64,000 bases of DNA from Symsagittifera roscoffensis (Eukaryota > Xenacoelomorpha > Acoela > Convolutidae): assembly GCF_963678635.1 (NCBI RefSeq), contig NC_087065.1, positions 2,420,001 to 2,484,000 of the forward strand, in the 5' to 3' direction. This document shows positions 11,478 through 21,500 of this stretch, piece after piece. Within the stretch, counting starts at the first letter, position 1. Each line of letters begins with the position of its first letter. Made by a program: the position numbers and the translations under genes. Below the pieces are notes generated by a model, which saw only the letters and a list, made by a program, of their open reading frames with translations, made no database searches and was not told where the DNA came from.

Positions 11478-12899
11478 GCAAGCAATCCTGGTGCTTCAAA
11501 TCACGCAAAACACTCATAAAAGATATCATCATAAAATATTTAGTTTAAATATTGTTAATTATCAATCGTTTCGTTGCAAATAATGCGAAATTACAAATTA
11601 CTTCTTCTTTTATTTGACGTTGAAACTTTTTGAAAACTTAAAAACACTCAGTTTTTCAAATTTTGATCTTCAAATGAACTTTTCATCGAAAGAAAAGAAA
11701 ATTCCTGCATCACTACCCGTACTGAGTGAATTCTTTGAAAATGACCTTATTTTTTATTCCCCTCGTTAGAAGGTTTTCAGATCAAAAATTATTTCTAATA
11801 CTGTCGTAAGAAAATTTCAGATCTGAACTTAGTTATTTCTATTATTAGTAGATTTTCACATCTATAAATCTTTATAATTTGTAAGAAGGTTTTCAGACCT
11901 CAATTCTTTGTATCTGGTGTGCAATGTAGATCTTAAACAAATTTTTTAAATCTGGAAAAATACATGACAAAAAAATTCAGATCTGGATTTAGATCTGAAA
12001 TAACGGCAAATTTGTTTTAGGCCTGTTTCTACCAGTTTTGTTTCAACGGTCTATGAATTTCTGAGAAAAACCCTGAATTTTTCAATACGTCTAGGTTTGA
12101 GACTTTAAGTGAGTAAATCATGACAATTATTGGTAAAACTCAGGTCGCCAGGCAAAAAAACAGCTTCTGGATTTGTTTTTCAAAAAATTCCGAAGAGCTT
12201 GTCGAACCTCGCGAGGAAGAATTTATTTTTCTGAAAAAAGCTACATAAGTTGATCGGAACATTATATTTTAACCAGGGGCGGATTTAGGGGAGTTGAACT
12301 ATTTTAAGATATCCAAGCTTAAGCTGACGGACCCCAAAACTTTTCTTGAGGCGCCTTTGGCGCCAATTTATAGTAAATTTGAGGAGAGTACGCGCCGAAA
12401 AAAGCGGTTTTTTGGTCAAAACTTCCAAAAAGTGCCTAAAACGTTTTTTTTTGGCCTGTTTTTTTCAAACACTTGCCTGCGGCGCAGAAAATTTGGCCAA
12501 ACCAGGGTCTTTTTACTACTTTGGGAGAGCTCGGAAAATTAATTTGGTCGACCTAAAAAAAAGTCGACAAAATTTTCGAATTTTTTTGAAAAACCGCCTC
12601 CCCCTCCCCTCGAGAAAATCTTAGTTCCGCTCCTGAGTTTGAATTGCTTTAAATATTAACGTATTTGATCAAATTTTTTTACAAAATTTTCAGTAATTGC
12701 TGTCTGTCGCCAGTAATTTTTCTACTAAATACTTTTTAATACAAAACAGTTTCTTCACAAATCTTGATTGCTCTCAGTAATAAACTAAACAGCTGTGATT
12801 TATTCACATTAAAAATTTTTACGTGCAGAAAAACAAACCATAGCTTAATTGAAAATTATTAAGTCGTATTGTTAATTTAGTTATTCATAGACGCCTTAA
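11478..12899. other. Intergenic, with a second AGATCTGAAAT cluster
   Basis: Between about 11815 and 12000 imperfect TTTCAGATCTGAA units recur, like those at 8044-8185. About 12290-12625 has a less AT-rich block with two overlapping short open frames (82 and 92 residues) that share no recognisable domain; I treat them as chance frames or a decayed repeat. Confidence 0.5.
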
Positions 12900-14198
12900 A
12901 TGAACAAGCCGAAGTACGACAAATTAATTATCGAGATCGATAGTGAGTCAGAAACAGATCCGAGTGATTACGAAGGAATAGCCGAGGCAGATTTCCATCA
13001 AGTCGTGCGAGTGGACCGAACACACCGGGTTCACCGGGTTCCGATCCGGAAAACCGACAGCCGATCAACTAGTGATATCGGTCTACAGTTTGAGCCCAAC
13101 GAAGATGGTCATTCGGAAACTAACGACGACTCGGAAACGAATTCCAGTGACAATTCTTTTTCAGATGATCAAGTGAAAGTCAAAACTGTTGATTCGAATA
13201 AGCGAAACGTCTCAAAGTTAACTAGAAGAAAACTGACAAAAAGATTACAAGAAGTAAAAAGAGATCAGAAACGGATTTCACCAGAATTTCAATTAGAGGA
13301 AAATTATAGAACTCAATATGAAACAAAACCTCAGCATAACAAAGCGGTTTTATGGGTTCCATATATACCCGAGAACGAATTTGACAAGCCAACTGTTTTT
13401 GACCCCTCGAATCCGAGTCAGTTCAGCTCAATGATGCAAATGTTTCAAACAGTTATGACAGACGGTCGGATTCTGAGTCGTGAACAAATCGAATTGTTCA
13501 TGACAAGTGAACAAAATCAGTCGGAAAAACACTCGACCAACTTCCAGAAAAAGGCGTTTCAAAATCAGCCTCCGGATCCCAATATACCTCGCGAGAAAAG
13601 ATCGAGACGCTATTCAAATCAGTTTATTCGGCGAGTTAGTAGAAGCAATCACTCAAACTCAAACACGCTGAATCAAGTTATAGAAATTGGCGATTGTTCG
13701 TTTTCTCAAAGCTCAAACCAAAGACCCCAAATTGATGTTGCAGTAAATCTAAATTTGGGAAATAAGCACTCTTCAAAAGCAAACGCAATAGGGCAAATTA
13801 CGAGCAAAGGCGGCAATAATCAGCGTTTCGAGGTAAATCATGAAAATAAGCACGAATTAATAGAAACAGATGGTCACAATGAGAGTGAAAATCCTTCGAG
13901 CGAGTTAAACTTAGGAAAAATCGAGAAGAAGCGAAGACGAAAAGTGATTAAAACAAATACCGGATCCGAGATGATCCGAGGAGTGAAGGAGTTGCCGAGG
14001 AGTCTGGGACCCGACTGGACCGAAGTGCAGAAGAAAGCAGAGTCGCTCAATCGGAGAAATATGTACTCTCGGATGGTGTCGGTTAAGAACTCGCAACTTC
14101 CGACTCTGAACAGGGCGCCTGAGAGGTCGACACATCTGTCCAAGAGACAAATTGCACAAGAATATGCCAAGGGTGCCTCTGTTTATGTATACAAATAG
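12900..14198 (+). CDS. Intronless basic, low-complexity protein; possibly a JHY-like ciliary protein
   Basis: A 432-codon frame starts at an ATG preceded by an A/T-rich leader with several in-frame stops and ends in TAG. Residues 1-100 are acidic and serine-rich (SESETDPSDYEG). Residues 105-135 are strongly basic. About 150-205 is the most ordered part, around 'VLWVPYIPENEFDKPTVF'. The middle is N/S/Q-rich. The C-terminal 75 residues hold 'LGPDWTEVQKKAESLNRR', 'MYSRMVSVKN' and 'RQIAQEYAKG'. That tail order (LGPD, helical KKAE..RR..YS..V..N, then EYAK) recalls the end of JHY-type proteins and other axonemal proteins; this is from memory of the pattern and unverified. It is host-like rather than transposon-encoded, since there is no Gag or Pol motif. 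Codon use is mixed, unlike the A-ending codons of the giant element. Confidence 0.65.
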   Translation: MNKPKYDKLIIEIDSESETDPSDYEGIAEADFHQVVRVDRTHRVHRVPIRKTDSRSTSDIGLQFEPNEDGHSETNDDSETNSSDNSFSDDQVKVKTVDSNKRNVSKLTRRKLTKRLQEVKRDQKRISPEFQLEENYRTQYETKPQHNKAVLWVPYIPENEFDKPTVFDPSNPSQFSSMMQMFQTVMTDGRILSREQIELFMTSEQNQSEKHSTNFQKKAFQNQPPDPNIPREKRSRRYSNQFIRRVSRSNHSNSNTLNQVIEIGDCSFSQSSNQRPQIDVAVNLNLGNKHSSKANAIGQITSKGGNNQRFEVNHENKHELIETDGHNESENPSSELNLGKIEKKRRRKVIKTNTGSEMIRGVKELPRSLGPDWTEVQKKAESLNRRNMYSRMVSVKNSQLPTLNRAPERSTHLSKRQIAQEYAKGASVYVYK

Positions 14199-14529
14199 AT
14201 TTGTTTTTAATTGACATCTGAAAAATTTGAGATCTAATCAATTTAATTAAATATTTGACTGTTTTTTCCGGGCTCATAACAAGGATAATTTACTCATATG
14301 AGCTCATGCAAAAAATGCTATAAAATTGCTTCAAACAATCGTATGGCTTTAAATTTTTTAGTGATGACAATTTTTTGATTGATTCTTTGGGAAATTTCTT
14401 AAATTATCTGAATCAAACTTTGTAAATTTGCCCAAGGCCTGTGAATTCTGGTCAACTATTTTTAGCAACATTTTTTCTAGCCATAGAAAAAACAAGACTT
14501 TCTGGATTGCCCTAGACTTCCTAGATAGG
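14199..14529. other. Spacer between host gene and truncated retroelement
   Basis: AT-rich 3' flank of the preceding gene. Nothing further is recognised. The similarity to 21350-21360 begins around 14528. Confidence 0.5.
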
Positions 14530-16403
14530 TAGAAAACTATACACCCCTAAGTAATCTCAGCACGTCGTCTAAATTGTCAAATCTTTCGTGGGAAAATACG
14601 AAACAGTCATGTTTAGACGAAAAAGTACTATCAAAACCAGCGCTGTCGGCGGAAACAATGTGGAACAGAGAGGTAAACAGTGAAGACGAATTGGACCTAA
14701 AATACAAGCCGAAGCCCACACCAGATCATCAATACGTGCCCGAACCGACTTTCAACCCGGCTCCACCAGCACAAATCAACGCGGAACGAAACGCGACCGA
14801 GGCTAATCAAAGCACAAACACAACCTCAGGAAAACGACGAGCACACCACCAACCGGATGTAATCACACACACGGATGCAGTAACACTAGACAGTAGCGAT
14901 GAGGAGTTCGACAGGAGACTACTCCAAAAATTCCCAATAGGTGCGCATCTACCTTTATCAAACAAACCTTATGAAGCCAGATCACTCCAGGAATCTTTTC
15001 TAAAAGAAAAATCTAACGATTTTGAAAATTTAAGGACACGTAACCCCATAAGACTCTTAACAAGACAAGAAAAAGAAAATTTACGAAGAGCCCCGTTAAT
15101 ATTCCTGAAGGATCGTTTTAAAGGTCCAGCACATACAATAAATCCTAAAACAGGACTACGTCTTGAACAAGTCGCTAGGAAAACGGGAACAATTGCCAGG
15201 AAAACTAAAAATCCGGGAACATTTGGGGCACAATTCAAAATTATTGAAAATGGCGCAATAATGAATTACTCCCCACATACTGCGTGGATAAGGGAAGACG
15301 GGAAGCAACCTAGGTTAATTAGGCACGACGATCTTGCATTCATACCAGATCCAAGGGTCTATGGAAAATGTAGACCAGCGGCACTAAAGGACTTTGTCGC
15401 TTATAAACACCTACCAAGAGCTAAACCGCGTATTTTAGGAAAAAAGACACCTAGCATGGGGGCGCAAGGAAGAACAGAAAAAAAATCGACAACAAGTCCG
15501 AGAAAGCCACCACCAAAATCCACTCAAGAAATACTACAACAAACGCTGAATTGACGAGCTCTAGGCCCACAAAAACTGTTATCAACATTTACATCAAAAA
15601 AACCAGAAGAATGCCCGGGACAGGAGCAAACCAAACACGCAACGCCTCCCGGCAAAATCAGTACCACAGAGAACAATCAGCCCCAAGAAAAAAGCCAAAG
15701 CCGACCCCGCAACGATCGAATTCGACTGTGACACATCGATTTCACTCTCATCGGATACCGAGCTCGACCATAAAACCCCATCTCCAAGTAAACAACCCGC
15801 AGCCAAAAGAATTGATCTAAAGGCCACACCGGAAACAAACTCGCCGGAAATTCGGCGATCAACAAGATCAAGGACAAGCACTCTAGCCGGAAAATTCGGG
15901 AACGCCATCGCAATTGGACACATCTCTACCAACACAGAAACATCAGGCACGGTAGCAACCATCGAGTACACAAATACGGAGGATATTACACCAAAGGAAT
16001 CTAACACATCCAATCTGATTGACAAATGCGACAAATAAACCACGATAAACGAAGAGGTCACGGCATACCTATCACCATCATTGGCAACATCAGAAGAAAT
16101 AGTATGTACAGAAGTCCACATGAGTAGCGATACGCCTGAAAACGCCCGAGAAACAACCACAACCGTTACACCACCAAGAACCACAAGCTCGCGTTACATC
16201 CTAGACAAGCCGAAGATCACAGAGGACTCCTTCAGTAAAGACTTTGAGGACGCTATGAATTTCCTGCAATCGATCAGTCCAATTAGAGGAAATTCAATGA
16301 CCTTTCAGAGAGAGAAAGAAGGAGAAACACAGAAGTCCACAAAATAGGCGGAGGATCTAGAAAAACCTTAAATTGCAAACTCAATTTCTCACAAGGAGGG
16401 AAA
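14530..16403 (+). pseudogene. Truncated 3' half of the compact Ty3/gypsy element (tandem partial copy)
   Basis: From about 14530 to the LTR at 16404 the sequence repeats 21355-23229 almost base for base. It covers only the long C-terminal extension of Pol and lacks gag, protease, RT, RNase H and integrase. Breaks relative to the downstream copy are a TGA at 15552-15554, an extra A in the A-run near 15597-15603 that shifts the frame, and a TAA near 16036. Open pieces are 14574-15554 and 16081-16347. The region ends with the purine-rich tract 'aaggagggaaa' directly before TGTTAT of the LTR. It is evidently the 3' remnant of an upstream element whose 3' LTR now doubles as the 5' LTR of the full copy. 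Confidence 0.9.
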
Positions 16404-16752
16404 TGTTATCCATACGGATATCGTAGTAAAACATCCCTTTATAAAAAATGTACAATTAGGTGCTAAAACTACCAGTTGGTAATGTTTACATATTATAAAC
16501 CTAACTGATTACATAATACATATAGAAGTCTGAGGATTAAATAAGTATCTATCTATACCTAACAACATATGTATTAGTTATTATGAAACGCTGTATCTCA
16601 AATGCTTCGAGGTCAGCGTCAACCAGACTTAAACATAGACCGATGAATTTAAGTTGTGATCTTAATCTTTCTATTTCTTATTTCTCAGTCAGCGCTCAGC
16701 ATAGACTTTGAACAACTATCTTATACCTCACCTAACGGCTGAGGGTATAACA
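16404..16752 (+). repeat. 5' LTR of the compact element (shared with the truncated copy)
   Basis: 349 bp, starting TGTTATCCATACGG and ending GGGTATAACA with 6-bp terminal inverted repeats. A purine-rich tract precedes it, which is the 3' PPT of the upstream truncated copy. It differs from 23230-23578 by roughly three substitutions. Confidence 0.93.
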
Positions 16753-17582
16753 TGGCGCAGCCAGCACTCACAAAGAATCCATTGGGGATTACACCATTTT
16801 GGCAGAAAGCGTCCGCGGAACCGCCAATAGAGTGGGACAAATGGAACCAGCAGCTGTTTCTTGGCATCATCGCCAAAGATGGTATGAATTTGAACAAACT
16901 TCTACGTAACCCCCCAGCTGTTCGGAAACCCCAAGAACCAGGCTATGAGCTCAATATAGAAGGGGAAACAGACAAACAAATACGCGATCGAAACTTACGT
17001 AACCAAGAAAAACGTGTAGCATGGGAGAACCAATGTCAACATCTGGATAATCTCGGTCCCACCGTCGACGGCATACCATGGGAGGAAGCCGATATCAAAT
17101 GCAGAAGTTACATATACTTGTGTTTGGGGACGGAGGGCCAAAGACGACTAACACAATATTATCCAAATCTTAAAATTCAAGATACCTCCACCAGAGAGTT
17201 TTGGACACTCCTTACACGACTGTTTGTTAAAGAACGCAACGTAACATTCGATCGGTACGAAGCTTTTACACGCAAACAGCGGAAAACAGAATCCCTGAAA
17301 GAATTCCACTGCGGACTTACGGAACTTGTGGTAAAAGGACATTTTAAATGCACGGCTTGCAACGATGGAGGTCTCGAGTCCGATATAGTCAGAGATCTAT
17401 TTACGGCAAACATGTCAAACGACGAAGTTCAAAAAGACCTTCTCGCCGAAACAAAAACGCCCGCACAAGCATTGGACTACGCAATGAAACGCGAAAAAGG
17501 CCTCGAGAACCAAGTTTACATAAGAAAACAGGGAACTTCAAATAGTCATACCGGATTGCCAAATATAAAATCGAACCGGTAA
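16752..17582 (+). CDS. gag: Gag (capsid) of the compact Ty3/gypsy element
   Basis: A 276-residue frame whose ATG begins on the last base of the 5' LTR. It has the N-terminal pattern of many invertebrate gypsy Gags (proline-rich start, then 'EPPIEWDKWNQQLFLGIIA') and a central helical capsid region with 'FWTLLTRLF' and 'RYEAFTRKQRKTESLKEF'. The zinc-knuckle region is not in this frame: it lies directly downstream in the -1 frame (17690-17797). Gag ends at TAA 17580-17582. The -1 frame is open from 17546, giving about 35 nt of overlap. No canonical slippery heptamer is visible in that overlap, so the frame change could be a mutation rather than programmed. Confidence 0.88.
   Translation: MAQPALTKNPLGITPFWQKASAEPPIEWDKWNQQLFLGIIAKDGMNLNKLLRNPPAVRKPQEPGYELNIEGETDKQIRDRNLRNQEKRVAWENQCQHLDNLGPTVDGIPWEEADIKCRSYIYLCLGTEGQRRLTQYYPNLKIQDTSTREFWTLLTRLFVKERNVTFDRYEAFTRKQRKTESLKEFHCGLTELVVKGHFKCTACNDGGLESDIVRDLFTANMSNDEVQKDLLAETKTPAQALDYAMKREKGLENQVYIRKQGTSNSHTGLPNIKSNR
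16753..16770 (+). promoter_or_regulatory. Primer-binding site overlapping the gag start
   Basis: TGGCGCAGCC directly abuts the LTR end. TGG is the complement of a tRNA CCA end, and TGGCGCAG resembles the primer site of Drosophila 17.6/297-type elements that use a Ser tRNA. The tRNA here is not determined. The gag ATG uses the last LTR base plus the first two bases of this site. Confidence 0.7.
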
Positions 17583-18565
17583 ACTTCGTCCAAAAGCGGG
17601 GTGGATCTAGATCTCAACAGCGAGGTGGACGCGGTAGAGGAGGACAAACGTCAAGAAACTATCCGGAAAAGGCTGGACAAAGGAAAGATTGTTTCAAATG
17701 CGGGAATGCATTTTCAGCAACTCATTTAGCACAATGTCCGGCGCGTGACAAAGTTTGCAACAAGTGCACCAAGAGGGGTCATTTCGCAAGACTTTGTAAA
17801 TCTAGCAATGTAAACGCAATCCAAGAAGATAATCAACAACAACAAGACCTTCAAAACACCGATATGACAGCCTACGTCAATTATCTACAAGCGGGTGACG
17901 TTATCCCGGGGTGGAAACTAATCCATCCGGACGATACATCCACAAACTGGATAAATTTTGAACCAAGACGGGCAGAAGAACTATTTGACACAGATCTCAA
18001 AGGACATCTTATACGGGTGCGCTCGGAGAAAAACAACATCGTTTTTATTGCCGACACAGGATCACCAACATCGTTCGTAAACGAAAAAACAGCCAACCTT
18101 CTGGCTACAACAGTCAAGTCAGCAGTAAGAACAAGAATGAGGGATGACGACGAAGCTAACAAAATGGTCTGCAAAAATGGCTACAAAATCCCATCCCTTG
18201 GCAGACTGACTGCCCCAATCGAATCGGGAGGTTGGACAATTCAAACAGCGTCTTTCATTGTGGTGGACGACAGGCGCGCGAACATCTTGGGGCGAAATCT
18301 TCTCCCGCTAATTGGCATCCAGCTACACCAAGAAAAAAACCAGCTGGTAAGTCAGTACTACAAGTTAACAGTGTCGAAAATTCAGACACACAAATTGCAA
18401 CGTGGGTCAGAACCACGTACCCGGGACTGTGTACACGAATCGGACGTTCAAAAAACCATATGGCCCATACACAATTTTTATCTGAATTCAAGGCCTTACA
18501 ACAACGGGGGCGCCGAATTCCCATTCATATACAAGAGAAGGTGGAACATGAAATTAGATCATTAA
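17546..18565 (+). CDS. Nucleocapsid zinc knuckles and aspartic protease
   Basis: The frame is -1 relative to gag and open from 17546; its first ATG is at 17864. An RG-rich stretch near 17620-17650 precedes two zinc knuckles: CxxC-x7-H-x3-C from 17690, then CxxC-x4-H-x4-C ending at 17797. The protease active site is 'FIADTGSPTSFVNE' near 18050-18090, followed by a flap region and 'NILGRNLLPLIGI' near 18280-18320, the ILG motif of retropepsins. Real homology ends around 18340; the rest of the frame to the stop at 18565 is out of frame with RT. The transition to RT occurs at the slippery sequence 18334-18340. Confidence 0.85.
   Translation, partial: SYRIAKYKIEPVNFVQKRGGSRSQQRGGRGRGGQTSRNYPEKAGQRKDCFKCGNAFSATHLAQCPARDKVCNKCTKRGHFARLCKSSNVNAIQEDNQQQQDLQNTDMTAYVNYLQAGDVIPGWKLIHPDDTSTNWINFEPRRAEELFDTDLKGHLIRVRSEKNNIVFIADTGSPTSFVNEKTANLLATTVKSAVRTRMRDDDEANKMVCKNGYKIPSLGRLTAPIESGGWTIQTASFIVVDDRRANILGRNLLPLIGIQLHQEKNQLVSQYYKLTVSKIQTHKLQRGSEPRTRDCVHESDVQKTIWPIHNFYLNSRPYNNGGAEFPFIYKRRWNMKLDH
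18334..18340 (+). promoter_or_regulatory. A AAA AAC slippery heptamer at the PR/RT junction
   Basis: In the protease frame the codons read gaA-AAA-AAC, which is exactly the X XXY YYZ arrangement for -1 ribosomal frameshifting. The RT frame is the -1 frame and is open here. Protease homology ends just before the site and RT continues just after it. I could not identify a strong downstream stem-loop by eye. Confidence 0.7.
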
Positions 18566-21500
18566 TTGACCAAGGCCACATCACTCGACTTGAAAAATGC
18601 AATGACAACCAATTCATAAGCCCTATTGTGATCACTGTTAAAAAAGATGGATCCAATAAATTAGCCATGGACTCTAAACAAATAAATAAGTCGATCCATA
18701 AAAATAAGTACCAGATGCCAAATATTGACGTTCTGTTAGACAATATAGCACAATCGGCACAGGAGGGTACAAATAAGCCAGGTACGACTTATTTCTCAAC
18801 AATAGATCTACGCTACGCGTACAGTCAACTGCCATTGGACGAAACAACTCGTACGCAGTGTAACTTCAGCATAATTGGGGGAAAGGCCACGGGAACATAT
18901 CAGTTCCAAACTGGCTTCTACGGGATAACGGATATGCCCGCAGAATTTCAGAAAGCCATCGATCTAACCCTCAACAATGAGAAAGACACTTTCGCATTTC
19001 TAGATGATATTTTAATAATATCACATGGCACAAAAGAGCAACATATTGAAAAATTGACCAAAGTTTTGAACAAATTAAATACGGAAAACATGGCTATTTC
19101 AATCGATAAGTGTAAATTCGGTTGTAGGGAAGTAGAATAGTTGGGATTTATCGTAAACGAACACGGCACCACACCTATGCATAAGAAGACGGATGCGATA
19201 ATAAATCTACCTTATCCAAAAACATTCAAACGATTGAAAAGTTTCATGGGCTCTGTTCATCATCTAAACAAGTTCATTCCAAATTTAGCTCAATTATGCA
19301 ACCCCCTAAGACCACTATTGTCTACAGCAAACAAATTTAATTTCCATTGGAGTGAAGAAAACGGAAAAGCATTCAAAAATATCCTAAATGCCGTAAAGAA
19401 TATTACGGAAAACAGACACTTCGTAAGTGACAGAGACACTCGTATTGTTTGTGACGCCAGCCGCGAAGGAATAGGCGCGGCCCTTGAACAAAACACACCG
19501 GATGGTTGGGTCACCATAGCATATGCATCAAGGTTTCTGAATTCATGCGAACAGAAATACTCGGTAAACGAACTCGAACTTTTGGCCGCAGTATGGGCCA
19601 TTGAGCACTTCAAGTATTATCTTTACGGTAGACGCTTTACCTTAATAACAGACCATCAAGCACTAGTTGGTGCCTTAAAGAGTAATAGGGGCAATAAAAC
19701 CTACCAGAGTAGGTTAACTAGATGGATTGATCGACTCATTCCATTCGATTTCGATATACACCACCTGGCTGGTAGTAAAATGGGTCTTATTGACTACATC
19801 TCGCGACACCCGGTCGGAAAACCACAACCTCCGGTGTACTGGGACGAAAACTTCGTAGTAGCACTAATCGATGATTTCGTGAAATGCGTAGAATTCCAAG
19901 ATAGCAGTAGTATTAACTCCGTTTGGAATAATGTCAAAACGATTAATTATCTAGGCACCAAAAAGCTCGACCGGAACGAAAATTTCACACGTTCAAATTC
20001 GGTTCAAACACAAACTGCGTTCACTCTTCGTAGTCAATTGCTTAAATTATGTCGCTCTCCATTTAACTCTATTTCAATTGATCCAAATTTCAAAAAAAAA
20101 AACATGAACAGACAACTGCAACAAGGCATGTCATTACCTCCTTTTCGTCGTATAACAAGAAAGTCCCACAATTCAGCTCAAACTCAACTCACTTTTTCTC
20201 CCATCAATTACGCATCTTTTAATGCCCTTCTATCGAAACCACCACCGCCAGAACTAACATTCAGGGACGTATCACACCAGGTCATACACTCGAAAGAAAG
20301 CTTTACCTTTAACAGAATTGAAAACGAAAAAACCGATTCAATTTGCCAGACGCTGGAATTAAAACAATCGCAGGACACAGAATGCCAAACCGGAAACACC
20401 CAATCAACACAACAGGACACGGAATGCCAAACAATTGCCACCATAGAAGAAGAAGACACCCCAATGTTCCGGAAAAACTTACGGAAAGTAATGGACGTCA
20501 ACTTCCTAGCAGCCACTACCAAACGAGATAGAAATATATCACCGCTCTTAACTATGGTTAAACAGCAGAAATGGGACTCGATCAAGAGCTGCTACGGCCC
20601 TTACTTCTATAATGTAAGACATCGCCTATCAGTCAGGGAAAATATTCTGCTCTACGACGACCGCGTCGTCATACCAAAACAGCTAAGACCCACACTGATG
20701 GATGCATTACACCTCACACACCCAGGACAAGGAGGAATGCTAGAAGCGGCAAAACATGTGTGGTACCCGTACCTACATCGAGACATTGTGGCAACTGCCC
20801 AGAACTGCAAAAACTGCCGGGAAAAGGGTAAGAACTTTAAAGTTATCTCGGGTAAACAACACTACACAACATTGGACGCGGTGGTAGAACCAAATGAAGA
20901 AATCCAATTGGATTTTGCAGGACCCTTACCGGATGAAAACGATAAGGAAGTTTACATATTGGTGGGTGTCGACCGTTTCTCACGTTTCCCGTACGCAAAA
21001 GTTGTTACCAATAACAAAGCGGATACAATCATCCGTTTTATGCAAAACCACATAGTCAACCAAGGCGTACCCCGTGCAATCAGATGTGACCAAGCACAAA
21101 GTTTCAGGGCCAAAAAGTTCCTCATATATTGTAAAACTCATAATATAAAACTGATTTTCGCACCGGTGGACGACCATAGAGCTATAGGTATGGTCGAAAG
21201 GCTCAGACGAACATTAAAATCGCGATTAGCAATTATGAAAATTGATAAATCAAATCGTCCGTATAAATTGGCATCAGACGTGGCTGAATTAATAAAAACA
21301 CTCCGTATTACACCTAACACTTCTACAAAAGTTACACCGTTTGAATCTCACTATGGTAGAAAAGCTAATACACCCCTAAGTAATCTCAGCACGTTGTCTA
21401 AATTGTCAAATCTTTCGTGGGAAAATACGAAACTGTCATGTTTAGACGAAAAAGTACTATCAAAACCAGCGCTGACGGCGGAAACAATGTGGAACAGAGA

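Noticed and set aside
15594-16184. 196-residue minus-strand frame (and its copy at 22353-23012)
   Set aside because: Antisense shadow of the pol extension. It recurs only because the pol segment itself is duplicated, and the sense frame has the family features.
17546-17582. Programmed -1 slippery site at the gag/pro overlap
   Set aside because: No X XXY YYZ heptamer is present in gag phase in the 37-nt overlap. The frame change is real, but its mechanism is unsupported.
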